64,000 nucleotides of DNA from assembly GCF_002223055.1 (NCBI RefSeq), contig NZ_NKFL01000005.1:1-64000 (forward strand). Direction: 5' to 3'. Below the pieces are notes generated by a model that searched no databases, was not told where the DNA came from, and saw nothing but the letters and a program-made list of their open reading frames with translations. Source of the DNA: Burkholderia sp. HI2500 (GTDB lineage: Bacteria; Pseudomonadota; Gammaproteobacteria; Burkholderiales; Burkholderiaceae). Position 1 is the stretch's first letter. The number at the start of each line of letters is the position of its first letter. Both the position numbers and the translations under genes were made by a program. Below, in pieces: positions 49,337 to 58,012 of the stretch.

Positions 49337-50101
49337 GTGAGTCAGAAGCGCGGCCTGGCCGTATTTTTCGGATGCGTAATCGCGATCGCCGTTTCCTACG
49401 TCGCCACTTACCCACGATTCCACCCGGCCCCCGCGACGACCACCGCCGCGGTCAGCAGCCCTGCCGCGCCCGCATCGGCCGCGACCGGGCTGAGCACCGA
49501 ACTCCCCCCGCTGCCCCTGCCCCTGCCGCTGCCGGCCGCTACCGGCCCGTTGTCGTGGGCGCACCTCACGCCGGCGCAGCACGCGGCGCTCGCGCCGTTT
49601 GCCGACCAGTGGGACGGCTTCAGCGATGCCCGCAAGCGCAAATGGCTGAAGATCGCGTCGCGTTTCGCGAAGTTGACGCCCGATGACCAAAAGCGCCTGC
49701 AGGACCGGATGACCGAATGGGCCAGGATGACGCCCGAGCAGCGCCGCGTCGCGCGCGAGAACTACCAGAGTGCGAAGGAGCTTTCCGCACAGGCGCGCGA
49801 GCGGGCGTGGAAGGCATACCAGCAACTCCCGGAGGAGCAGAAGGAACGGCTCGCGGCCGCCGAGCGCCGCCGCCGGCCGAGCGTCGTCAGTGCGCCGCCG
49901 ACCGTCGCCGACCGGGACGTGCGCCGCCTCGTCAATTCGCACGAACACCCGGCCAGCGGCCCGGCCACCGCACCGGCGCCCGTCTCGGCCGCCGTCGCGC
50001 CGCCGGTGCCCGCATCGTCGACGGCCGGCACCGCATCCGCGCCGGCTGCCGTGGCGCCGGTGTCGCCCGCCGACGCGCCCTCGCTGTTCAAGGGCTCCTG
50101 A
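49337..50101 (+). CDS. DUF3106 exported helical protein
   Basis: A 254-residue protein with an N-terminal signal anchor or signal peptide (about 6-24) and a Pro/Ala-rich stretch. A helical domain (about 75-165) follows, containing the repeated turns LTPAQ, LTPDDQ and MTPEQ. These recall the LTxxQ motifs of periplasmic Spy/CpxP-like sensors, a resemblance rather than proven homology. The C-terminal 80 residues are Ala/Pro-rich and probably disordered. GTG 49337 is the start (GAGGGG upstream). It is the third gene of the sigma cluster and abuts the RDD gene. Confidence 0.72.
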   Translation: MSQKRGLAVFFGCVIAIAVSYVATYPRFHPAPATTTAAVSSPAAPASAATGLSTELPPLPLPLPLPAATGPLSWAHLTPAQHAALAPFADQWDGFSDARKRKWLKIASRFAKLTPDDQKRLQDRMTEWARMTPEQRRVARENYQSAKELSAQARERAWKAYQQLPEEQKERLAAAERRRRPSVVSAPPTVADRDVRRLVNSHEHPASGPATAPAPVSAAVAPPVPASSTAGTASAPAAVAPVSPADAPSLFKGS

Positions 50102-50614
50102 GTGCCCGTGGCGAACGCCCACGCACCTGAAACCCCGGCCGCCGCGCCGTCCGTGCGGCGGCGCCTCGCCGCGCTGCTCTACGAAGGCGTGCTGCTGTTC
50201 GGCGTCGTGTTCTTCGCCGGGCTCGCGTTCAGCCTCGCGACGCAGCAACGCAACGGCCTCGTCCATCACAACCTGCTCGCCGCCTGGATCGCGCTCGTGG
50301 TCGGCGCGTACTTCGTCTGGTTCTGGACCCACGGCGGGCAGACGCTGCCGATGAAGACCTGGCGGCTGCGGCTCGAATCGTCGAGCGGCCGGCCGCTGAG
50401 CGCAGGCCACGCGCTCGTCCGCTATGCGCTCGGCTGGCTGTGGTTCCTGCCGCCGCTCGCGCTGCATCCGCTCCTCGGCCTGTCGGTACCCGTCACGCTC
50501 GCGCTCACCGCCGCATGGATCGCCGCCTGGGCCGGCGCCGCGCGGCTGCATGCCGAGCGGCAGTTTCCGCACGACCGGATCGCCCGCACGCGCGTCGTCG
50601 CGATACCGCGCTGA
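50102..50614 (+). CDS. RDD family membrane protein
   Basis: A 170-residue inner-membrane protein with three to four helices, preceded by RRRLAALLYEGVLLFGVVFF, the RDD-type first helix in which the usual Asp pair is replaced by Glu (LYEG). GQTLPMKTWRLRL and LVRYALGWLWFLPP match the family. It begins with GTG exactly after the DUF3106 stop, indicating tight translational coupling. RDD proteins include Na+/H+ antiporters in a few cases, but most are uncharacterised. Confidence 0.8.
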   Translation: MPVANAHAPETPAAAPSVRRRLAALLYEGVLLFGVVFFAGLAFSLATQQRNGLVHHNLLAAWIALVVGAYFVWFWTHGGQTLPMKTWRLRLESSSGRPLSAGHALVRYALGWLWFLPPLALHPLLGLSVPVTLALTAAWIAAWAGAARLHAERQFPHDRIARTRVVAIPR

Positions 50615-50770
50615 CACGCGGCATTCGCCTGACGAAAACACCTCGCCGAGGCGACTTCCGCCCGTCCCGGCAGCACTGCCCGACAATGACCGTCCGTTCT
50701 GTACGGCACATTACGCAACGCCCCGTCATTCACTGCTAAACACCCTGCAGCGGTCGTAATAAGAACGTCT

Positions 50771-50794
50771 CGTGACTGTCATGGCACAGTCACG
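50771..50794. repeat. 9-bp inverted repeat upstream of the LpxH-like gene
   Basis: CGTGACTGT, a 6-nt loop (CATGGC), ACAGTCACG. It lies 46 bp before the gene with no T-tract, so it may be an operator or 5'-UTR hairpin. Confidence 0.45.
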
Positions 50795-50839
50795 CCCGCA
50801 TGGCGGAATGCCGGTAATGTCAACCGGCGCGAGTCATGC

Positions 50840-51778
50840 ATGGGCCAGAAAACGTCCGCGACCTCCCTGTTCCGTCACCCCATCGGCGCCCGCGCCGCCA
50901 CAGCGTTCCTGTCCGGTTCTGCCGCAACCGACGGGCTGGTCTCGCAAGACCCGCCTGCGGGGCACGCCACGCAGCATGACGACCCCGACTCGTCGGCCCA
51001 CCGCTACCGCACCATCTGGCTGTCCGACATCCACCTCGGCTCGAGCGGCTGCCAGGCGCCGTACCTGCTCGACTTCCTGCGTCACAACGATTCGGAGTAC
51101 CTGTACCTCGTCGGCGACATCATCGACGGCTGGCAGTTGAAGAAGGGCTGGTACTGGCCGCAGGCGCACAACGACGTCGTGCAGAAGATCCTGCGCAAGG
51201 CACGCAAGGGGACGCAGGTCGTCTACATCCCCGGCAACCACGACGAAGGCGCGCGGCAGTTCTGCGATCTCGCGTTCGGCGACATCCAGGTGCGCGGCGA
51301 GGCGTTCCACACGACGCTCGCAGGCAAACGTTTGTGGATCGTGCACGGCGACCTGTTCGACGGCGTGATCCAGCACGCGAAATGGCTCGCGTACCTCGGC
51401 GACACGCTCTACACGCTGATCCTCGTGCTGAACCGCTGGTTCAACCGGATCCGCAGCCGGCTCGGCTTCCAGTACTGGTCGCTGTCGCAGTACCTGAAGC
51501 ACCAGGTCAAGAACGCCGTCAACTTCATCTCCCAGTTCGAGACCGTGATGACCGACGAGGCGCGCCGCCGCGGCTGCGACGGCGTCGTGTGCGGCCACAT
51601 CCACAAGGCGGAGATCCGCGACATCGACGGCGTGCTGTACTGCAACGACGGCGACTGGGTCGAAAGCCTGTCCGCACTCGTCGAGACGATGGAAGGCGAA
51701 CTGAAGATCGTCTACTGGACGGTGATGCGCACCGCACCGACGGAGACCACGTCGCGCAAGGCCAAGGCCACTGCCTGA
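50840..51778 (+). CDS. UDP-2,3-diacylglucosamine diphosphatase-like metallophosphoesterase
   Basis: A 312-residue calcineurin-like phosphoesterase. The metal motifs are WLSDIHLGS, VGDIIDGW, PGNHDEG, IVHGDLFDG and VCGHIHKAE. This set and the length match the LpxH2-like group rather than the canonical 240-residue LpxH. A lipid A role is therefore likely but not certain. The first 50 residues are low-complexity and the start lacks a Shine-Dalgarno sequence, so the true start may differ. The next gene is a GT4-type glycosyltransferase 29 bp downstream, and a diacylglycerol kinase follows. Confidence 0.82.
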   Translation: MGQKTSATSLFRHPIGARAATAFLSGSAATDGLVSQDPPAGHATQHDDPDSSAHRYRTIWLSDIHLGSSGCQAPYLLDFLRHNDSEYLYLVGDIIDGWQLKKGWYWPQAHNDVVQKILRKARKGTQVVYIPGNHDEGARQFCDLAFGDIQVRGEAFHTTLAGKRLWIVHGDLFDGVIQHAKWLAYLGDTLYTLILVLNRWFNRIRSRLGFQYWSLSQYLKHQVKNAVNFISQFETVMTDEARRRGCDGVVCGHIHKAEIRDIDGVLYCNDGDWVESLSALVETMEGELKIVYWTVMRTAPTETTSRKAKATA

Positions 51779-51807
51779 CACCCCCCTACTTACAGGACAA
51801 AGCCGCG

Positions 51808-52842
51808 ATGAAGATCATGATCGTCACCGACGCGTGGGAACCGCAGGTCAACGGCGTCGTGCGCACGCTGAAGAGCACGTCGCGCGAACTCACCGCGCTC
51901 GGCCACCGCGTCGAACTGCTGACGCCGCTGGAATTCCGTACGGTGCCCTGCCCGACCTACCCGGAGATCCGCCTGTCGATCCTGCCGTACCGCAAGCTGC
52001 GCGCGCGGATCGATGCGTTCGCACCCGACGCGCTGCACATCGCGACCGAAGGCCCGCTCGGCCTCGCTGCGCGACGCTACGCGCGTTCGCGCAAGCTGCC
52101 GTACACGACCGCGTACCACACGCGCTTTCCGGAATACGTGCAGGCGCGCTTCGGCATCCCGCTCGCCGCGACCTACCGCTTCCTGCACTGGTTCCACGGC
52201 CCGTCGCTCGCGGTGATGGCGCCGACGCCGGTCGTCAAGCAGGACCTCGAGAAATTCGGCTTCACGAACGTCGTGCTGTGGACGCGCGGCGTCGATCTCG
52301 ACGTGTTCCGGCCGATGGAATCGAAGGTGCTCAATACCGCGCGGCCGATCTTCCTGTACGTGGGCCGCGTCGCGATCGAGAAGAACGTCGAGGCATTCCT
52401 GCGCCTCGACCTGCCTGGCTCGAAGTGGGTCGCGGGCGAAGGCCCCGCGCTCGCGGAGCTGAAGTCGCGCTATCCGGAAGCAAACTATCTCGGCGTGCTG
52501 TCACAGGCCGAGCTCGCCAAGGTGTATGCTGCGGCCGACGTGTTCGTGTTCCCGAGTCGCACCGACACGTTCGGCCTCGTGCTGCTCGAGGCGCTCGCCT
52601 GCGGCACGCCGGTAGCCGCGTATCCCGTGACGGGCCCGATCGACGTGCTCGGCGAAGGCGACGCCGGCGCAATGCACGAAGACCTGCAGGAAGCCTGCCT
52701 CGAGGCGCTGAAGATCGAACGCACCACTGCGCGCGCGTGGGCCGAACGCTTCTCGTGGCGCGCGGCATCCGAGCAGTTCGCGTCGCATCTGAAGCCGCTG
52801 CCGAAGACCGCGTACTCGCCAGCAGAAGGTGCCGCCGTTTGA
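51808..52842 (+). CDS. GT4-family glycosyltransferase
   Basis: A 344-residue GT-B glycosyltransferase. The N-terminal Rossmann domain starts MIVTDAWEPQVNGVVRTL. The C-terminal nucleotide-sugar domain has LYVGRVAIEKNVEAFL and the E-x7-E motif in FPSRTDTFGLVLLEALACG. It resembles enzymes that glycosylate diacylglycerol or phosphatidylinositol-like acceptors. Its position between an LpxH-like phosphatase and a diacylglycerol kinase suggests a membrane-lipid glycosylation role (inference). Its stop overlaps the next start. Confidence 0.86.
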   Translation: MKIMIVTDAWEPQVNGVVRTLKSTSRELTALGHRVELLTPLEFRTVPCPTYPEIRLSILPYRKLRARIDAFAPDALHIATEGPLGLAARRYARSRKLPYTTAYHTRFPEYVQARFGIPLAATYRFLHWFHGPSLAVMAPTPVVKQDLEKFGFTNVVLWTRGVDLDVFRPMESKVLNTARPIFLYVGRVAIEKNVEAFLRLDLPGSKWVAGEGPALAELKSRYPEANYLGVLSQAELAKVYAAADVFVFPSRTDTFGLVLLEALACGTPVAAYPVTGPIDVLGEGDAGAMHEDLQEACLEALKIERTTARAWAERFSWRAASEQFASHLKPLPKTAYSPAEGAAV

Positions 52843-53375
52843 AACGAGACCTGAACGACAAAATCCCGCCCCCCGACGCAACGCCGCAACGGCACCGCCC
52901 GTTCGACGAGGAAGAGCCGCCCGCCGACGCGGACGTGCACGCGCACGAGCCGCTCGGCCCCGACGATCGGCTCGCGCCGCTGCCGCCGAACCCGTACAAG
53001 CGCCATCGCGGCATCACGCGCGCCTGGTACGCCCTCAAGCATTCGCTGAACGGCTTTCGCGTGGCGATCCGCGAGGAGAGCGCGTTTCGCCAGGAACTCA
53101 CGCTCGCCGCGCTGATGCTCCCGATCGGCGCGTTCGCACCGGTGCCGGCGGCATCGCGTGCGCTGCTGATCGCGTCGGTGCTGCTCGTGCTGATCGTCGA
53201 GCTGCTGAACTCGAGCGTCGAGGCCGCGATCGACCGCATCTCGCTCGAGCGTCATGAACTCTCGAAGCGCGCGAAGGACCTCGGCAGCGCAGCCGTGACC
53301 GTCGCGCTGTTCGCGTGCGTGACGACGTGGGGCTTCGTGCTCGGCCCCGTCGTCGCACGCTGGCTTGGCTTCTAG
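52839..53375 (+). CDS. dgkA: diacylglycerol kinase (DgkA type)
   Basis: A 178-residue integral membrane kinase. The catalytic core is in the C-terminal 120 residues: ITRAWYALKHSLNGFRVAIREE, three helices, and LLNSSVEAAIDRIS with the conserved Glu and Asn. It phosphorylates diacylglycerol to phosphatidic acid. The N-terminal 55 residues are a hydrophilic Pro/Asp-rich extension not found in E. coli DgkA. The only start that includes this frame early is TTG 52839, overlapping the glycosyltransferase stop; GAAGGTG precedes it. Confidence 0.87.
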   Translation: MKRDLNDKIPPPDATPQRHRPFDEEEPPADADVHAHEPLGPDDRLAPLPPNPYKRHRGITRAWYALKHSLNGFRVAIREESAFRQELTLAALMLPIGAFAPVPAASRALLIASVLLVLIVELLNSSVEAAIDRISLERHELSKRAKDLGSAAVTVALFACVTTWGFVLGPVVARWLGF

Positions 53376-53480
53376 ACGGCTGCCCCGCGGGTATCTGGCG
53401 CACCGCCCGCGTGCGGCGCTGCACCATGCGCCGCGCGGGGCGGCGATCACGAAATGCCCCGATGTGGCGAAACCCCGGTT

Positions 53481-53486
53481 TATAAT
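53481..53486 (+). promoter_or_regulatory. -10 box (TATAAT) upstream of the TetR gene
   Basis: A perfect TATAAT occurs about 95 bp before ATG 53581, in a 205-bp spacer. No good -35 is seen at 16-18 bp. Confidence 0.35.
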
Positions 53487-53580
53487 CGTCCGCTAGACAT
53501 AGAACAGCAACCCGCGCCGGACGAATCACGCAGCATCGATTGCAGCGCCCGCCAGTCCGGCACACACAGGGCCGGACGAC

Positions 53581-54339
53581 ATGGAAGCGAAACCTCCCCG
53601 CCGCACCCGCGAACGGATTCTCGAGTTGTCGTTGAAACTCTTCAACGAGATCGGCGAGCCGAACGTCACGACCACGACGATCGCCGAGGAAATGGAAATC
53701 AGTCCAGGCAACCTGTACTACCATTTCCGCAACAAGGACGACATCATCAACAGCATCTTCGCGCAGTTCGAGCAGCAGATCGAACGGCGGCTGCGCTTTC
53801 CCGAAGATCACCGTCCGACGATCGACGAAACCTGGTCGTACCTGCAGTACATGGCCGATTTCATGTGGACCTACCGGTTCCTGTATCGCGACCTCAACGA
53901 CCTGCTCGCCCGCAACCGCACGCTCGAGACGCACTTCAAGCAGATCATCAGCCACAAGGTGCGCTTCGCGCGCGACATGTGCGAGCTGCTGGTGTCCGAC
54001 GCCGAGATGGTCGCGACGCCCGCGGAGATCGAAGTCATCGCCACCAACATGGCCGTCATTTCGACGTACTGGCTGTCGTATCAGTACGTGATGCATCCGC
54101 GCAAATACAACGACCAGGACGCGATCCGCGAGGAACTGCACCAGGTCAGCATGCACGTGATCTCCGTGATGGCACCGTACCTGCGCGGCCGTTCGCGCCA
54201 GCTGTTCGACGACCTGGTCTCGGGCAAGCTGCCGAAGCGCCAGTTCACCGACTACCTGCCGCCGCGCGACGGCTCGCCGCGCCCCGCCGACAGCCCCGTC
54301 GTCACCGGGCAGGCACCCGCCAAGGACTCCAAGCAATGA
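53581..54339 (+). CDS. TetR/AcrR family transcriptional regulator
   Basis: A 252-residue regulator with an N-terminal HTH (about 8-55: TRERILELSLKLFNEIGE ... ISPGNLYYHFRNKDDII). The ligand domain is longer than usual for TetR proteins and contains an aromatic-rich core (FMWTYRFLYRDL). The last 30 residues are Pro-rich. It overlaps the LOG gene by 4 bp, so the two are translationally coupled. It may control this operon, but no operator is evident. Confidence 0.87.
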   Translation: MEAKPPRRTRERILELSLKLFNEIGEPNVTTTTIAEEMEISPGNLYYHFRNKDDIINSIFAQFEQQIERRLRFPEDHRPTIDETWSYLQYMADFMWTYRFLYRDLNDLLARNRTLETHFKQIISHKVRFARDMCELLVSDAEMVATPAEIEVIATNMAVISTYWLSYQYVMHPRKYNDQDAIREELHQVSMHVISVMAPYLRGRSRQLFDDLVSGKLPKRQFTDYLPPRDGSPRPADSPVVTGQAPAKDSKQ

Positions 54340-54917
54340 AGGCTGTTTGTGTTTACTGCGGCTCGTCGTCCGGCGTGCGGCCGGTCTATGCCGATGCCGC
54401 GCGCGCATTCGGTCGCGCGCTCGTCGATGCGGGCCTCACGCTCGTCTACGGTGGCGGCCGGGTCGGCCTGATGGGCGTGATCGCCGACGAAGTGATGGCG
54501 GCCGGCGGCCGTGCGGTCGGCGTGATCCCCGAACTGCTCGTCGACAAGGAAGTCGGCCATACGGGGCTGTCGGAACTGCACGTCGTGCCCGACATGCACC
54601 ACCGCAAGAAAATGATGGCCGACCTGTCCGACGCGTTCGTCGCGATGCCCGGCGGCGCCGGCACGCTCGAAGAGCTCTTCGAAGTCTACACGTGGGCGCA
54701 GCTCGGCTATCACCGCAAGCCCGTCGCGGTCTACAACATCGATTCGTTCTACGATCCGCTGATCGCGCTGTTGCGTCATACGGTCGACGAGGGCTTCATG
54801 CGTCCGGCCTATTTCGACGCACTGTGCGTCGAGTCGGAACCCGTCGAGCTGATCGAGCGACTGCGTCGCTACCAGCCGCCCGCCCGCGACAAGTGGGCGC
54901 CCGACGCGGCCAAGTAA
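54336..54917 (+). CDS. LOG family protein (nucleotide 5'-monophosphate phosphoribohydrolase type)
   Basis: A 193-residue Rossmann-fold protein. The signature PGGxGTxxE appears as MPGGAGTLEELFE (about 108-120), together with YCGSSSGVRP and YGGGRVGLMGVIAD. Characterised LOG proteins cleave cytokinin nucleotides or related AMP derivatives. Type I LOGs are dimers of this length. It is coupled to the upstream TetR gene and followed by an SDR gene 22 bp later. Confidence 0.92.
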   Translation: MKAVCVYCGSSSGVRPVYADAARAFGRALVDAGLTLVYGGGRVGLMGVIADEVMAAGGRAVGVIPELLVDKEVGHTGLSELHVVPDMHHRKKMMADLSDAFVAMPGGAGTLEELFEVYTWAQLGYHRKPVAVYNIDSFYDPLIALLRHTVDEGFMRPAYFDALCVESEPVELIERLRRYQPPARDKWAPDAAK

Positions 54918-54939
54918 CCGTCACCGGAACCCGCACGCG

Positions 54940-55701
54940 ATGACCGCACCGTCCGACCGCAAGGCCGTCCTCATCACCGGCGCGAGCCGCGGCATCGGCC
55001 GCGCGACCGCCGTGCTCGCGGCCGAGCGCGGCTGGGACGTCGGCGTCAACTACGCGCGCGACGCGGCGGCGGCCGAACTCACCGCGCAGGCCATCCGCGA
55101 TGCGGGCGGCCGCGCGTGCGTCGTCGCGGGCGACGTCGCAAACGAAGCCGATGTCGTCGCGATGTTCGACACCGTCACGGCCGCATTCGGCCGCCTCGAC
55201 GCGCTCGTCAACAACGCGGGCATCGTCGCGCCGTCGATGCCGCTCGCCGACATGCCGGCCGACCGGCTGCGGCGGATGTTCGACACCAACGTGCTCGGCG
55301 CGTATCTGTGCGCGCGCGAGGCCGCGCGCCGGCTCTCCACCGACCGCGGCGGCCGCGGCGGCGCGATCGTCAACGTATCGTCGATCGCCTCCCGGCTCGG
55401 CTCGCCGAACGAATACGTCGACTATGCGGGGTCGAAAGGCGCGGTCGACTCGCTGACGATCGGTCTCGCGAAGGAACTCGGCCCGCACGGCGTGCGCGTC
55501 AACGCGGTCCGACCCGGCCTGATCGAGACCGACATTCACGCGAGCGGCGGCCAGCCGGGCCGTGCGGCCCGCCTCGGCGCCACGACGCCGCTCGGCCGCG
55601 CGGGCGAAGCGCAGGAGATCGCTGAAGCAATCGTCTGGCTGCTCGGCGACGCGGCGTCCTACACGACGGGCGCCCTGCTCGACGTCGGCGGCGGCCGGTA
55701 A
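54940..55701 (+). CDS. SDR family oxidoreductase
   Basis: A 253-residue classical short-chain dehydrogenase. It has the cofactor motif ITGASRGIGRAT, NNAG (LVNNAGIV), catalytic Ser in IVNVSSIASRLGS, and Y-x3-K in YVDYAGSKGA. It lacks the acidic residue after strand 2 that would favour NAD, so NADPH is likely (tentative). It closes the TetR-LOG-SDR run. The substrate is unknown. Confidence 0.9.
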   Translation: MTAPSDRKAVLITGASRGIGRATAVLAAERGWDVGVNYARDAAAAELTAQAIRDAGGRACVVAGDVANEADVVAMFDTVTAAFGRLDALVNNAGIVAPSMPLADMPADRLRRMFDTNVLGAYLCAREAARRLSTDRGGRGGAIVNVSSIASRLGSPNEYVDYAGSKGAVDSLTIGLAKELGPHGVRVNAVRPGLIETDIHASGGQPGRAARLGATTPLGRAGEAQEIAEAIVWLLGDAASYTTGALLDVGGGR

Positions 55702-55930
55702 TTCCGCACTGCCGCACATCAAAAACCGCCGTCCAAAGCAATCCGTCGTCACGACACCACAAATCTCCACAATTTCGTGACACGAACGGTAATCCACCGT
55801 AACAATTCCGTGGTCTACTAGCGGACATTCAGACAGGTGTCATAAACATCCGTCCGTTGGCCTTTGATATGGCCCCAATCGGTCCTGCCCACGTCGCCGG
55901 ACCGGCTCGACTCGACCCGAGATTCCTTCC

Positions 55931-57823
55931 ATGCCTGGAACCGCAGCGCCCAGCCGGCGACGCACGTCTGTGCCCGCTCCGGCCCCGCACACCCACTCGA
56001 CCGCCGACGCCGATCTCACCGCAACGCTCGACGCCGCCGGCACGCCCGTCGCCGCGTCGACCGCCGCCACCAGCACGACGCGCGAACGCTCGCGCCTGCT
56101 CGGCTGGCGCGCGTGGCTGCTCGTCGCCGCGCTGATCTGCGCGTATACGCTGCCGGGCGTGCTCGGCCACGATCCGTGGAAGCAGGACGAAACCTACACG
56201 TTCGGCATCATCCAGCACATGCTCGAGACCGGCGACTTCGTCGTGCCGACCAATGCCGGCCTGCCGTTCATGGAAAAGCCGCCGCTTTACGCGTGGGTCG
56301 CGACCAGCCTCGCCTGGCTGCTGCAGCGCGTGATGCCGCTGCACGACGCGGCCCGGCTCGCGAGCGCGCTGTTCGCCGCGCTGGCCTTCGGCTTCATCGC
56401 GCGCGCGGCGCGCGTCGCCAGCCGCGCGGACGCCTGGCTCGACCTGCGCGTCATCGGCCCCGTCGTGCTGAGCGCCGGCACGCTCGTCGTCATCAAGCAC
56501 GTGCACGACATGATGACCGACGTCGCGCTGTTCGCCGGCACGGCAATCGCGTTCTGCGGGCTGCTCGAACTCGTGATGCAGCACGTCGCGCGCGCGCAGC
56601 AGATGCGGCACGGGCTGCCGGTCCGGCCGTCGGGCCGCTGGGCCGCGCCGATCTTCGGCGCGGGCGTCGGCATCGCGCTGATGACGAAGGGGCTGTTCGT
56701 GCCGCTCGTGTTTGCCGCCACGCTCGTCGGCGCGATGGTGCTCTATCCGGCCTGCCGCACCCGCGCGTTCGCGCGCTCGCTCGGCATCGCCGCACTCGTG
56801 TTCGCGCCGTTCGCGCTCGTCTGGCCGACCGCACTGTTCCTGCGCTCCGAGACGCTGTTCATGACGTGGTTCTGGGATAACAACGTCGGCCGCTTCTTCG
56901 GTTTCTCCGTCCCCCAACTGGGCGCGGAAAACGACAAGCCGTTCTTCATCCTGCGTGCGTTCCTGCTCGTCGGCTTCCCGGTCGCGCCGCTCGCGATCGT
57001 CGCGCTCGCGCGGGGCGCATGGCGCGACTGGCGCACGCCGCGCATCGCGCTGCCGGTGATGTTCACGGTCGTCGGGCTCGCCGTGCTGCAAGTGTCCGCG
57101 ACGTCGCGCCAGCTCTACATCCTGCCGTTCTTCGCCCCGCTCGCACTGGTCGCCGCACAGGCCATCGACCGCCTGCCGCGCCAGCTGCATCTCGCGTGGG
57201 ACTACCTGAGCCGCATCCTGTTCGGCACGGCCGCCGCGCTCGCCTGGGCCATCTGGGCGGTGATGGCCGATCCGGCCGCGTCGCGCAAGGATCTGACGCT
57301 GCTCGGCCGCTGGCTGCCGCTCGACTGGACGATGCCGATCGAACCCGCGCTCGTGATCGGTGCGCTCGCGCTGACGGTCGGCTGGCTGACGCTGCTGCCG
57401 AAGCTGCGTACGACCGGCGTCTGGCGCGGCGCGCTGTCGTGGGGCGCCGGCGCACTCGTTGCGTGGGGGCTCATTTACACGCTGCTGCTGCCGTGGCTCG
57501 ATGTCGCGAAAAGCTACCGCTCGGTGTTCGACGACCTGAACGCGCACCTCGCGCTCGAATGGAACGACGGCGACTGCATGGCGAGCCTGCACGGGCTCGG
57601 CGAATCGGAAGCGCCGATGCTGTACTACTTCTCCGGCATCCAGCACACGCCGATCGCCGACGCGAAGACGACGCGCTGCACCTGGATGATCGTCCAGGGC
57701 GTGCGGGCCGTCGATCCGGCGCCCGGCGACGAATGGAAACTGTTCTGGACGGGCGCCCGCCCGGGCGACAACGAGGAACTGCTGCGCGTGTACGTGCGCA
57801 CGCCTGAACAGCACGTCGAGTAA
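55931..57823 (+). CDS. GT39/ArnT-like membrane glycosyltransferase
   Basis: A 630-residue multi-spanning (about 12 helices) GT-C glycosyltransferase. A disordered N-terminus (about 50 residues) precedes the membrane domain; the first periplasmic loop has DPWKQDETYTFGI, where an acidic DE pair forms the GT-C catalytic region, then FMEKPPLYAWVA. This layout matches the PMT/ArnT superfamily, whose members move sugars from polyprenyl phosphate to lipid A or proteins. The actual sugar and acceptor are unknown. A 7-bp hairpin GCACGGC/GCCGTGC (57833-57855) lies just downstream. Confidence 0.82.
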   Translation: MPGTAAPSRRRTSVPAPAPHTHSTADADLTATLDAAGTPVAASTAATSTTRERSRLLGWRAWLLVAALICAYTLPGVLGHDPWKQDETYTFGIIQHMLETGDFVVPTNAGLPFMEKPPLYAWVATSLAWLLQRVMPLHDAARLASALFAALAFGFIARAARVASRADAWLDLRVIGPVVLSAGTLVVIKHVHDMMTDVALFAGTAIAFCGLLELVMQHVARAQQMRHGLPVRPSGRWAAPIFGAGVGIALMTKGLFVPLVFAATLVGAMVLYPACRTRAFARSLGIAALVFAPFALVWPTALFLRSETLFMTWFWDNNVGRFFGFSVPQLGAENDKPFFILRAFLLVGFPVAPLAIVALARGAWRDWRTPRIALPVMFTVVGLAVLQVSATSRQLYILPFFAPLALVAAQAIDRLPRQLHLAWDYLSRILFGTAAALAWAIWAVMADPAASRKDLTLLGRWLPLDWTMPIEPALVIGALALTVGWLTLLPKLRTTGVWRGALSWGAGALVAWGLIYTLLLPWLDVAKSYRSVFDDLNAHLALEWNDGDCMASLHGLGESEAPMLYYFSGIQHTPIADAKTTRCTWMIVQGVRAVDPAPGDEWKLFWTGARPGDNEELLRVYVRTPEQHVE

Positions 57824-58012
57824 TGCGGGGAGGCACGGCAGACGCGCCGCCGTGCTTGCCGTCGTAGCGGGCGTGGCATGGTGAGCACCACCGCCCGAGC
57901 AGCGAACAGCCATCGGGAAATGCGCGCCGCCGACCGGCGTGCCCTGCCGCCACCGTGCCCGCGTGCCCCCGCGGGCCTCCCCTCTTCCCGCGTCACACCG
58001 CCGCCCGAATCC

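Noticed and set aside
57833..57855. Intrinsic terminator after the GT39 gene
   Set aside because: A 7-bp stem exists but without a T-tract, so termination cannot be claimed.
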